Positions 26,680 through 33,764 of a DNA stretch of 34,663 nt are shown here, piece after piece. Both the position numbers and the translations under genes were made by a program. Location of the stretch: the NCBI RefSeq assembly GCF_002087335.1, contig NZ_MWVJ01000012.1:1-34663 (forward strand), written 5' to 3'. Below the pieces are notes generated by a model, which saw only the letters and a program-made list of their open reading frames with translations, had not been told where the DNA came from and did no database searches. Each line of letters starts with the position of its first letter. Position 1 is the stretch's first letter. Source of the stretch: Pseudophaeobacter leonis (lineage in GTDB: Bacteria > Pseudomonadota > Alphaproteobacteria > Rhodobacterales > Rhodobacteraceae).

Positions 26680-26766
26680 ACACGGTGTCACTGGATCATA
26701 GGCAGGGAGGAGCTTTGATCCGGCTCATCGTGTTCAGCCCAATTGGACTGCTTATTTCTGCACTGC

Positions 26767-27210
26767 TTATTTCGCGGCCGCTTTTTTGGCTGCAGTGGTC
26801 ACTTCGTCGGTGGCTTTTTTGACTGCGGCAGTGGCTTCCTGGCCCATGTCTTTGCCAGCGGCCATCAGCAGCTCAACGGTTTCCATCTGAACCTTTTTGG
26901 CGACTTCAGCAAAGGCAGCCATGTTTTCTGCAGCAACTTCAGCGGAAGCGCTGGCAAAATCTGTTGCCGATTTTGCATAGTCAGCAGGGTCTGTTTTGGC
27001 CTGAGACATGCCGGACATTTTCGACAGAGCGTCTTTGGTCCATTTGCTGGAGATTTCCGAAGACTGCTCAGCAGCGCCCAGAACAACAGCGCTCAGCTTT
27101 TCGTTCAGCGCGGCGGTGTTCTTGAAGGCTTCTTCCATAGCGGAGGTGTCCACTGGAAATGCACCCATCATGTCTTTCATCATAGCGGTAAAATCTTGTG
27201 TCTTAGCCAT
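26767..27210 (-). CDS. phaP: Phasin family protein
   Basis: A 147-residue granule-associated phasin that coats PHA granules and controls their size and number. It starts MAKTQDFTAMMKDMMGAFPVD and has the amphipathic, Ala/Lys-rich helical body typical of the family (SEISSKWTKDALSKMSGMSQ in the middle). It ends in an Ala/Lys tail (AAKKAAAK), seen in many phasins. The frame is open to 27282, but ATG 27210 has AGAGGA upstream and begins the conserved part. A strong promoter and a PhaR box lie upstream, and a bidirectional terminator lies downstream. It is most likely PhaR-repressed. Confidence 0.92.
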   Translation of the reverse strand: MAKTQDFTAMMKDMMGAFPVDTSAMEEAFKNTAALNEKLSAVVLGAAEQSSEISSKWTKDALSKMSGMSQAKTDPADYAKSATDFASASAEVAAENMAAFAEVAKKVQMETVELLMAAGKDMGQEATAAVKKATDEVTTAAKKAAAK

Positions 27211-27266
27211 TGAACTGGTTCCTCTGGTTGCCATCTCGGGACCACCCCGCGTTTCAGCATGAGGAA

Positions 27267-27295
27267 TATATACTTGCCGCACCGCAGCATTTCAA
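27267..27295 (-). promoter_or_regulatory. Sigma70-type promoter of phaP
   Basis: On the minus strand, TTGAAA (27290-27295) is followed by exactly 17 bp and TATATA (27267-27272), close to consensus. The start codon is about 55 bp further. Confidence 0.7.
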
Positions 27296-27306
27296 GAAAT
27301 TTCGTG

Positions 27307-27317
27307 CTGCAGTGCAG
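27307..27317. promoter_or_regulatory. PhaR box upstream of phaP
   Basis: CTGCAGTGCAG is a perfect CTGC-N3-GCAG element, 11 bp upstream of the phaP -35 hexamer and about 97 bp before the start codon. Confidence 0.65.
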
Positions 27318-27342
27318 AAAAATTATCGTGAAAGGTTATAAA

Positions 27343-29154
27343 TCAAGACCTTGCACGGATACGCACATAGCTCCCGGGTGCCTGCTCTAGCGGTGGGTTG
27401 TTCGAATCACCCGGCTCGCGTGCCTCAACCTGCTTGCCCGAACGCTTTTTCAGCCAGCTTTCCCAGCGGGGCCACCAGGAGCCGTCGTGAAAGCTCGCCC
27501 CTGCCATCCAGGCCTCGGGATCCAGTTTCAGATCGTCATTGGTGTAATGGCCGTATTTGTTGCGACTGGGCGGGTTGACGATGCCGGCGATATGGCCCGA
27601 TTGCGAGACGACAAATGTTTTGCTGCGCGCGCCCATCGCCTGAACACCACGATAGCAATCGCTCCAGCGCGCGATATGATCCGTCTCGCAGGTGATCGCC
27701 ATCAGGGGAACATCCACATCCTTAAGCTGCAGCGTTTCCCCAAACAGGGTGATGCCGCCATCCGCAAACTTGTTGCCCTGGCAAAGGTCCCGCAGATACT
27801 GCACCGCCATCTTTCCCGGCAGATTGGCCCCATCCCCATTCCAATAAAGCAGATCAAAGGCCGGCGGCGTCTCCCCCAGCATATAGCTGCGGATGGCCGG
27901 GCCATAGACCAGATCATTGGCCCGCAAATACGAGAAGGTCCGCGCCATGATATAGGAGGGCAGAATGCCATCCTCGCCGATCTCTTCGACGATCGCATCG
28001 ACAAAATCATTCTGCAGAAACGGCGTGAAATCGCCCTGGTCAGAAAAATCGGTCAGCGCCGTGAACAGCGTGGCGGATTTCACCGATTTGTCGCCACGCT
28101 TTTTCATCAGCGCCAGCGTCAGGCTGAGGGTCGTCCCGGCAATGCAATATCCGATCGCATTCACCTGCTTTACGCGACAGATCTCTTTTGCCTTCTCGAT
28201 GGCCGTCAAAAATCCCTCTTCAATGTATTCCTCGATCCCCACCTCGGAATAGTCACCCTTGGCGGTTGGGTTTATCCAGGAGACAACAAACAGCGTATAG
28301 CCCTGCTCGGTCACCCATTTGATCAGACTGTTCTGGGCTTTGAGATCAAGAATGTAGAATTTGTTGATCCAGGGCGGAAACAACACGATGGGCGTCTCAT
28401 GCACAGTTTCCGTGGTCGGGCGATACTGGATCATCTCCATCATCCGGTTGCGAAATATCACTTCGCCCGGGGTCGTGGCGATATTGCGGCCAATCTCAAA
28501 GGCGCTCTCATCCGCCAGCCGGACCACCAGCTCACCGTTATTGGCCTCAAGATCCGACACCAGGTTCTGCAACCCGTCGATCAGCGATTGCCCCTCGGTC
28601 TCAAGCGCCTTTTCCAAAGCATCCGGGTTGGTGGGCAGAAAGTTGGTTGGCGCCATCATGTTGATGATCTGATCAGAGAAATGCGACAGGCGCTTGCGGT
28701 CGATTGGCTCCAGATCAGTCACCTCATCCACCGCCGCCCGGATCAATGCTGAATTGGTCAGATATTGCTGTTTGACATAGTTAAAATAGGGGTTCTTTTC
28801 CCACATCGGATTGCCAAACCGCCGATCCTCCAGCTTTGCCTCCGGTGCGTCATCTTGCTCCTGCGCCGCCAGAATTTTCTGCGCTTCGGCAAAATTCAAC
28901 ACGGATTTTCCCCAGTATTCCACCTGTTGTTCCATCATTTTAGCAGGGTTTTGAAGGATTTCGGCCCAGTAGGAGGTTGCTGCACGTGCGAACAATTCCT
29001 GATTCGGACCATCCAATCCGGGGTGGTGTCCCTTTCTGGTGGACATGATTTCCACCAGTTTCTGCGAAAGCTCGTCCACTTTCTCCATATTTTCCTTAAG
29101 TCGTTCAATGTGTTCCGGCGAAGTGCTTAGGTCCAATGCGTCACTTGTTGTCAT
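27343..29154 (-). CDS. phaC: Class I poly(3-hydroxyalkanoate) polymerase
   Basis: PHA synthase of class I, 603 residues, polymerising (R)-3-hydroxyacyl-CoA on the granule surface. The PhaC N-terminal domain is followed by the alpha/beta core with lipase-like box GYCIAG. The catalytic triad is Cys337, Asp492 (CETDHIARW) and His521 (SQSGHIAG). The conserved FPPWINKFYILDL is near residue 259. Length matches class I enzymes. It precedes phaP on the minus strand and is divergent from phaZ. Its promoter overlaps a PhaR box. Frame intact, in contrast to several neighbours. Confidence 0.97.
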   Translation of the reverse strand: MTTSDALDLSTSPEHIERLKENMEKVDELSQKLVEIMSTRKGHHPGLDGPNQELFARAATSYWAEILQNPAKMMEQQVEYWGKSVLNFAEAQKILAAQEQDDAPEAKLEDRRFGNPMWEKNPYFNYVKQQYLTNSALIRAAVDEVTDLEPIDRKRLSHFSDQIINMMAPTNFLPTNPDALEKALETEGQSLIDGLQNLVSDLEANNGELVVRLADESAFEIGRNIATTPGEVIFRNRMMEMIQYRPTTETVHETPIVLFPPWINKFYILDLKAQNSLIKWVTEQGYTLFVVSWINPTAKGDYSEVGIEEYIEEGFLTAIEKAKEICRVKQVNAIGYCIAGTTLSLTLALMKKRGDKSVKSATLFTALTDFSDQGDFTPFLQNDFVDAIVEEIGEDGILPSYIMARTFSYLRANDLVYGPAIRSYMLGETPPAFDLLYWNGDGANLPGKMAVQYLRDLCQGNKFADGGITLFGETLQLKDVDVPLMAITCETDHIARWSDCYRGVQAMGARSKTFVVSQSGHIAGIVNPPSRNKYGHYTNDDLKLDPEAWMAGASFHDGSWWPRWESWLKKRSGKQVEAREPGDSNNPPLEQAPGSYVRIRARS

Positions 29155-29178
29155 CTTAAGGAATCCCCCATACTCTTT

Positions 29179-29189
29179 CTGCTGTGCAG
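29179..29189. promoter_or_regulatory. PhaR box between phaC and phaZ
   Basis: CTGCTGTGCAG fits CTGC-N3-GCAG perfectly. It overlaps the downstream edge of the phaC -10 hexamer by two bases and lies 25 bp before the phaC start, a good place to repress phaC. It is 106 bp before the phaZ start. Confidence 0.6.
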
Positions 29190-29216
29190 AATACTGGTTT
29201 CACCATGTTACGCCAA
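29188..29216 (-). promoter_or_regulatory. Candidate promoter of phaC
   Basis: On the minus strand, TTGGCG (29211-29216) is followed by 17 bp and TATTCT (29188-29193). The match is moderate but the spacing is ideal and the position suits phaC, whose start codon is at 29154. Confidence 0.5.
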
Positions 29217-29294
29217 AGCGACGAAAGGTCCGAGGCCCTGCATCAATTTCCGTCCCCAATCGTGGGATTTGGGCGGCCAGCCAAAGGAAACCAT

Positions 29295-30668
29295 ATGCGT
29301 TATATGATGTCGTACGACTTGATGGAAACCGCCCGCAACATGAACCAATGGTTGGGTGCCAGTGCCTTGTCGATGGCCTCTTACCCTGCGTTTTCCGCTC
29401 TGCCTAACCCGGCGCTCAACTGGATGGCAGCCTGGGGCGAGGTCACCGAGCGCACCTTTCAGCGCATGACCGTCAAGCCAGATTGGGGCATCCACTCCTT
29501 TACCTGCGAAGACGGCAAGGACCATCTGGTCGAGGTGACCCCGGTGGTTGAACGCGCCTTTGGGGATCTGATCCATTTCCATGTCGCCGGCCGTAAAGAA
29601 CAGCCCCGCAAGGTGCTGGTGGTCGCCCCCATGTCAGGTCACTATGCGACCCTGCTGCGCTCAACCGTAAAGAGCCTGCTGGTCAACTGCGAAGTCTATA
29701 TTACCGACTGGCACAATGCCCGCGACATTCCGGTGTCGGAAGGCAAATTCGATATTGAAGACTACACGCTGTACCTTGTTGATTTCATGCGTGAACTTGG
29801 CCCTGACACCCATGTGGTCGCGATCTGCCAACCGGCGCCGCTCACGCTTGCGGCCACGGCCTATCTGGCCGAGCAGGACCCTGAGGCACAGCCCTCCTCG
29901 CTGACCCTGATTGGTGGCCCCGTTGACCCGGATGCCACCCCGACCGAGGTCACTGACTTTGGCCGCCGTGTCACCATGGGCCAGCTTGAGGAAACCATGA
30001 TCCAGCGGGTTGGCTTTAAATACCAAGGCGTTGGTCGCAAGGTCTATCCGGGCCTGTTGCAGCTGTCTTCGTTTATGTCCATGAACATGGACCGGCACTC
30101 TCAGGCCTTTCAGGACCAGATCCAGCGCGCCAGCCGCGGTGAGTCCTCGGATCATGATGCCCACAACCGGTTTTACGACGAATATCTCGCAGTGATGGAT
30201 ATGACGGCAGAGTTCTATCTCTCCACCGTTGAACGCGTCTTTAAGGGCCGCGAGATTGCCCGCAATGAATTTATCGTCGATGGGCACAAGGTCGACATCG
30301 GAGCCATCACCAATGTGGCCGTAAAAACCGTCGAAGGGGCCAAAGATGACATCTCAGCCCCGGGCCAGTGTATCGCCGCCCTGGAGCTGTGCACCGGCCT
30401 GCCCGACAGCAAAAAGGCCAGCCACGTTGAGCCCGGCGCGGGTCACTCTGGCATCTTCGCGGGCCGCAGCTGGCGCGAAAACATCCGGCCGCTGGTGATT
30501 GATTTCATGGATGCAACCAGCCGCAAGCCTGCAGCCTCCGAAACATCAGCCGCCATTGCACCCGTCTCCAAAGCATCAGCCTCCAAAGCACAGGCCTCTA
30601 AAGCACCGGCATCCAAAGCACCGGTATCCAAAGCATCAGCGGCCAAGCCTAAAGCACGCAAAGCCTGA
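29295..30668 (+). CDS. phaZ: Intracellular polyhydroxyalkanoate depolymerase
   Basis: A 457-residue i-PHA depolymerase that degrades native granules inside the cell. The nucleophile elbow is VVAICQPAPL with Cys178, in place of a Ser, as in the known intracellular PhaZa group. The Asp is probably in VEGAKDDIS (351-352) and the His in GAGHSGIF (His384). The last 45 residues are an unusual Ala-Ser-Lys-Pro-rich tail with pentapeptide repeats. The frame opens at 29184; ATG 29295 has AAAGGA upstream and begins the homologous part (MRYMMSYDLMETARN). Divergent from phaC, and five bases before the GFA-like gene, so they are co-transcribed. Confidence 0.93.
   Translation: MRYMMSYDLMETARNMNQWLGASALSMASYPAFSALPNPALNWMAAWGEVTERTFQRMTVKPDWGIHSFTCEDGKDHLVEVTPVVERAFGDLIHFHVAGRKEQPRKVLVVAPMSGHYATLLRSTVKSLLVNCEVYITDWHNARDIPVSEGKFDIEDYTLYLVDFMRELGPDTHVVAICQPAPLTLAATAYLAEQDPEAQPSSLTLIGGPVDPDATPTEVTDFGRRVTMGQLEETMIQRVGFKYQGVGRKVYPGLLQLSSFMSMNMDRHSQAFQDQIQRASRGESSDHDAHNRFYDEYLAVMDMTAEFYLSTVERVFKGREIARNEFIVDGHKVDIGAITNVAVKTVEGAKDDISAPGQCIAALELCTGLPDSKKASHVEPGAGHSGIFAGRSWRENIRPLVIDFMDATSRKPAASETSAAIAPVSKASASKAQASKAPASKAPVSKASAAKPKARKA
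30570..30644 (+). repeat. 15-bp repeats encoding Ala-x-x-Ser-Lys units in the PhaZ tail
   Basis: Five tandem 15-bp units translate to ASASK, AQASK, APASK, APVSK and ASAAK. The DNA copies (for example GCACCGGCATCCAAA then GCACCGGTATCCAAA) are similar enough to indicate slippage or duplication. Confidence 0.8.
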
Positions 30669-30673
30669 TCATC

Positions 30674-31246
30674 ATGGCGACAGGCGATCACTCCTTTTCG
30701 TGTTCCTGTGGCGCGTTTGCCGGGCATATTCCGGCAGACGCCCAAAAGTCCGGGCTGAGGCTGGTCTGTTTTTGCCCCGATTGCCGTGCCGCTGAGCTCT
30801 ACCACCGGCAACCAGACCCAATAGAGGGGGTGGACCTGTTTCAGGTAGCGCCCCATGCCGTGACCATCACACAGGGTGCAGAACATTTGCGCCTGTTGCG
30901 TCTGGGCCCCAAAGGCCTGTTTCGCTGGTATGCGGGCTGTTGCGGCACCCCAATTGCAAACACCCTGTCCAAGCCCAAGCTGGCCTTTGCTGGCCTGCGC
31001 TCAGATCTGTTTGACAGCAAAGAGGCGCTTGGCAAGGTCAAGGCCCGGGCCCATGTGGTACGAGCAGGCAAACCACCCCGCAACGAAGGGATGCCTCGCA
31101 TGGTCTATGGTATTTTCTCGCGTATGATCATCGCGCGCCTGTCCGGCATGTGGCGTCAGACGCCGTTTTTTGACCTGGAGACCGGCAAACCCGTGGTCGC
31201 GCCCGAAGTAATCAGCAAAGAGACCCGTGCAGGACTTTACCCATAA
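30674..31246 (+). CDS. DUF6151 / GFA-like zinc-binding protein
   Basis: A 190-residue protein related to the glutathione-dependent formaldehyde-activating (GFA, CENP-V-like) fold, best matching the DUF6151 group. The Cys pattern is visible: FSCSCGAFAG near residue 8, CFCPDCRA near 32, and GCCGTPIANT near 88, enough for two structural zinc ions. It starts five bases after phaZ and is probably co-transcribed with it. Activity is not established for this group. Its place behind phaZ suggests a link with PHA turnover, but that is inference only. Confidence 0.75.
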   Translation: MATGDHSFSCSCGAFAGHIPADAQKSGLRLVCFCPDCRAAELYHRQPDPIEGVDLFQVAPHAVTITQGAEHLRLLRLGPKGLFRWYAGCCGTPIANTLSKPKLAFAGLRSDLFDSKEALGKVKARAHVVRAGKPPRNEGMPRMVYGIFSRMIIARLSGMWRQTPFFDLETGKPVVAPEVISKETRAGLYP

Positions 31247-31323
31247 CGATTTGATCTAACGCCGGATTTCAGGCCAGGATTTCGGGCCGGGCTTCTGGTC
31301 GGCCTTCTGGAAAAACTCTGGCG

Positions 31324-32079
31324 TCAGCCCTCTGCCTCGGCACCTGTTGGCGCCGCGAGCCAATCCAGCAGGGCACGATTGACCGCTTCCGGCTGTTCCA
31401 GCCCGGGTAAATGCCCAGCGCCCGAAATGATCTCAAGCCCGGCATGGGGGATAAGCTCTGCCAGGAACTCATGCCGCTTCACCGGGGTGAGCCGGTCATA
31501 TTCGCCGCACATGATCAATGTCGGCACCTGACAACGCCGCGCTGTGGCCTGTTGGTCAAGTCGGCGTTGCAAGGCACGGCTTTGGTCAACAAAAAGCGCG
31601 GCGCCCAAATCCAGCCCCATCTGCCGCACCAGGTTCAGAATCTCCAGCCGCCGCGTCCCCGGAGCCAGAACCTCGGGCGGCAGCGATTGTTGCAGCGCCT
31701 GTTCCAGGCCTCCGGTGCGGGCACTGACAATCAGCGGCTCGCGCATGGCGGCCTGATCTGGCGTCTCCGACAAGGGCGTTGTGGCCATCAGACACAATCG
31801 CGTCACCCGCGCAGGCGCCCGGCGCAGGATTTCCAGCGCCACGATCCCGCCCATCGACAGTCCCAAAAGGGCAAACCGCTCGGGCAGCATTGACAGAATA
31901 TGCGTTGCAATCGCATCAACCCGGTCGCCGCCATGCAGAGGTGCGACCATCACCGGAGCCTGAGCCGACAGCGCATGCAGCTGCGGCGTAAAGACCCGCG
32001 CATCGCACATCATACCCGGCAAAAGGACCACCGGCTCCGCCCCCCAACTCCCTGCTTGTTCCATACCAGCGGCCCTCAT
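31324..32079 (-). CDS. Alpha/beta fold hydrolase (3-oxoadipate enol-lactonase-like)
   Basis: An alpha/beta hydrolase of about 246-251 residues. The nucleophile elbow is GLSMGG (Ser75 from the first ATG), the acid is in CGEYDRLTP and the catalytic His in GAGHLPGLEQP. The cap and length resemble esterases or enol-lactonases, but the partner genes of aromatic catabolism are absent. Two starts are possible: ATG 32079 and ATG 32064. The latter has GAGGGC upstream and begins the conserved region, so it is somewhat preferred. Convergent with the GFA-like gene. Confidence 0.8.
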   Translation of the reverse strand: MRAAGMEQAGSWGAEPVVLLPGMMCDARVFTPQLHALSAQAPVMVAPLHGGDRVDAIATHILSMLPERFALLGLSMGGIVALEILRRAPARVTRLCLMATTPLSETPDQAAMREPLIVSARTGGLEQALQQSLPPEVLAPGTRRLEILNLVRQMGLDLGAALFVDQSRALQRRLDQQATARRCQVPTLIMCGEYDRLTPVKRHEFLAELIPHAGLEIISGAGHLPGLEQPEAVNRALLDWLAAPTGAEAEG

Positions 32080-32278
32080 CTCTATGAAATCGTGTCGGTA
32101 ACAAGCCTGCCAGCCTTTACGAATGGCAAACCCAGGGAGATCTCTCGGATAATATCTTTGCGGAGAGTTCCTTATTGGAGCAAGAGACTATTGCAGTTTT
32201 CACGCCGCACTGGCCTGGATTTTTTGATTGTTCCGCTGGACCGGTCTTTCAGCAACACTCAACAACGCTGATGCGGGC

Positions 32279-32710
32279 TCAATAGCCATTCCAGCGAAAC
32301 GCGCCCTCAGCTGAAAGCTTGGCGAACGGGTTATGCGCCACCTCCCAGATATGGCCGTCGGGGGCACGGAAATAGCCAATGTATCCGCCCCAAAAGACCT
32401 CTGATGCGGGGCGCAGGATCTCGGCGCCCGCCGCCTGAGCGCGCGCCATCAGTGTATCGACCTCCTTTGGGGTGCGGGTATTGTGGCTCAGCGTCATCGC
32501 CCCGGAGCCCAATTCCGCAACCGGCAGGCCAATATCCTCGGCCAGTTTATCCAGCGGATACAACCCCAGCGTCTGCGAGATCAGATCAAAGGCAACAACC
32601 CCATCCGGGCTGTCGACCGGCTGCCACCCAAGGGCGGTGTAAAACGCCTCGGCCTGCTCCATATCCGGCACCCCAAGGGTGATCAGGCTCACGCGTTGCT
32701 CCATGGTCAT
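32279..32710 (-). CDS. VOC family protein (glyoxalase/bleomycin resistance-type fold)
   Basis: A 143-residue vicinal-oxygen-chelate protein made of two beta-alpha-beta-beta-beta modules: VSLITLGVPDMEQAEAFYTALGW at the N terminus, and YFRAPDGHIWEVAHNP at the C terminus, which contains the metal-ligand-like His and Glu. Relatives include glyoxalases and dioxygenases, but many have unknown activity. GAGGA lies about eight bases before the start. It lies about 110 bp after the second hydrolase on the same strand, across a short direct repeat. Confidence 0.85.
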   Translation of the reverse strand: MTMEQRVSLITLGVPDMEQAEAFYTALGWQPVDSPDGVVAFDLISQTLGLYPLDKLAEDIGLPVAELGSGAMTLSHNTRTPKEVDTLMARAQAAGAEILRPASEVFWGGYIGYFRAPDGHIWEVAHNPFAKLSAEGAFRWNGY

Positions 32711-32728
32711 ATCACATCCTCACATCAC

Positions 32729-32768
32729 TCTTGTGGCTGTGCCCATCAGTCTTGTGGCCGCGCCCATC
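32729..32768. repeat. 19-bp direct repeat, period 21
   Basis: TCTTGTGGCTGTGCCCATC (32729-32747) is repeated at 32750-32768 with two changes (C for T). It sits in the leader of the VOC gene. Confidence 0.8.
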
Positions 32769-32822
32769 GCCCCCCCCATCGCAGCAGGCCTCAAAGGCAC
32801 CCCGGTCGCGACAGATCTGGGC

Positions 32823-33563
32823 CTAGAGCAACTCTGCGACAGAAGCCTCGATCAGTGCAAGACAGGCGTCATCTGAGAAGCGATGGTCGCCGTCTTTCAC
32901 CAGATTGAGGCGCATATCGGCGCAGCTGGCGTGCTGCAGCAACCGCAGCGCTGTGTCCGTCGAGACAGCCGTGTCCGCCGTGCCCTGCAGGCAACGCACC
33001 GGAAACGGCAGCTCAAGCCTATCGCGCAGTACCAGATGGCTGCGCCCGTCTTCGATCATGCGCTTGCTGATGCGATAGGGCTCCATGTAATCGCTGGGCA
33101 GCTCAACAAAGCCCCTCGTCTTCAGCTCCGCCTTCTGCTCTGGGGTGAAACTGGCCCAATAGCCGTCTTCGGTAAAATCTGGCGCTGCGGCAATCGTCAC
33201 CATACCCTGGATCCGCTCGGGCATGGCTTTGGCCAGCAACAGCGCCTGCCAGCCGCCCATGGAGGAGCCAACCACCAGCAGCGGCCCCGTGGTCAGTTCG
33301 GTGATCGCCGCCACAGTGTCTTGATGCCAATCCCCAATGCAGCCCTCCTCAAAGGTGCCAGAGCTTTCGCCGTGGCCGGAGTAGTCAAACCGCAAGAAAG
33401 ACTGCCCGCGCGCCTTGGCCCAGGCCTCAAGATGCACCGCTTTGGTGCCCTCCATGTCGGATTTCAGCCCGCCCAGAAACACCACAGTCGGGCCGCTGCC
33501 CGTTTGGTGATGATAGGCAATACGGCGCCCCTGCGCTGTGTTGAGAAACTGTGTTGCAGCCAT
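32823..33563 (-). CDS. Alpha/beta hydrolase (serine aminopeptidase/S33-like)
   Basis: A 246-residue alpha/beta hydrolase. The oxyanion region is VVFLGGLKSDMEGTKA, with RFDYSGHGES near residue 58; the nucleophile is GSSMGG (Ser101), and the His is in DGDHRFSD. The closest general type is the BAAT/serine aminopeptidase-like esterase group common in Rhodobacteraceae. GGGAG precedes ATG 33563. Frame intact. Substrate unknown. Confidence 0.82.
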   Translation of the reverse strand: MAATQFLNTAQGRRIAYHHQTGSGPTVVFLGGLKSDMEGTKAVHLEAWAKARGQSFLRFDYSGHGESSGTFEEGCIGDWHQDTVAAITELTTGPLLVVGSSMGGWQALLLAKAMPERIQGMVTIAAAPDFTEDGYWASFTPEQKAELKTRGFVELPSDYMEPYRISKRMIEDGRSHLVLRDRLELPFPVRCLQGTADTAVSTDTALRLLQHASCADMRLNLVKDGDHRFSDDACLALIEASVAELL

Positions 33564-33674
33564 TTATCCACGCTCCCTTGTTTGTCCTAAGATGTGCCAT
33601 GCAAGCGACAGCGCTGCAATTGCCTTTCCGCCTCCCAGCGCATGACCAGCCTCAGCGGCGCGGGTCCTCATGTT

Positions 33675-33707
33675 TGCCCCTCAGGCATGCCCCTCAGGCT
33701 TGCCCCT
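33675..33707. repeat. 13-bp tandem repeat, 2.5 copies
   Basis: TGCCCCTCAGGCW occurs at 33675-33687 and 33688-33700, with a partial third copy (TGCCCCT) to 33707. It lies in the divergent gap between the hydrolase and the DUF4105 gene. Confidence 0.85.
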
Positions 33708-33764
33708 GTGCGTGACTGCGCCTAGTCTGCGCCGATTATATGAATGACAATCCAGGGCCTCTAA

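Noticed and set aside
27487..28752. 421-codon plus-strand frame opposite phaC
   Set aside because: Antisense to a full PHA synthase with all catalytic residues. Its translation shows no family motif.
31247..31323. Terminator between the GFA-like gene and the hydrolase
   Set aside because: Only a five-bp GGCCG/CGGCC stem with no T tract; too weak to call.
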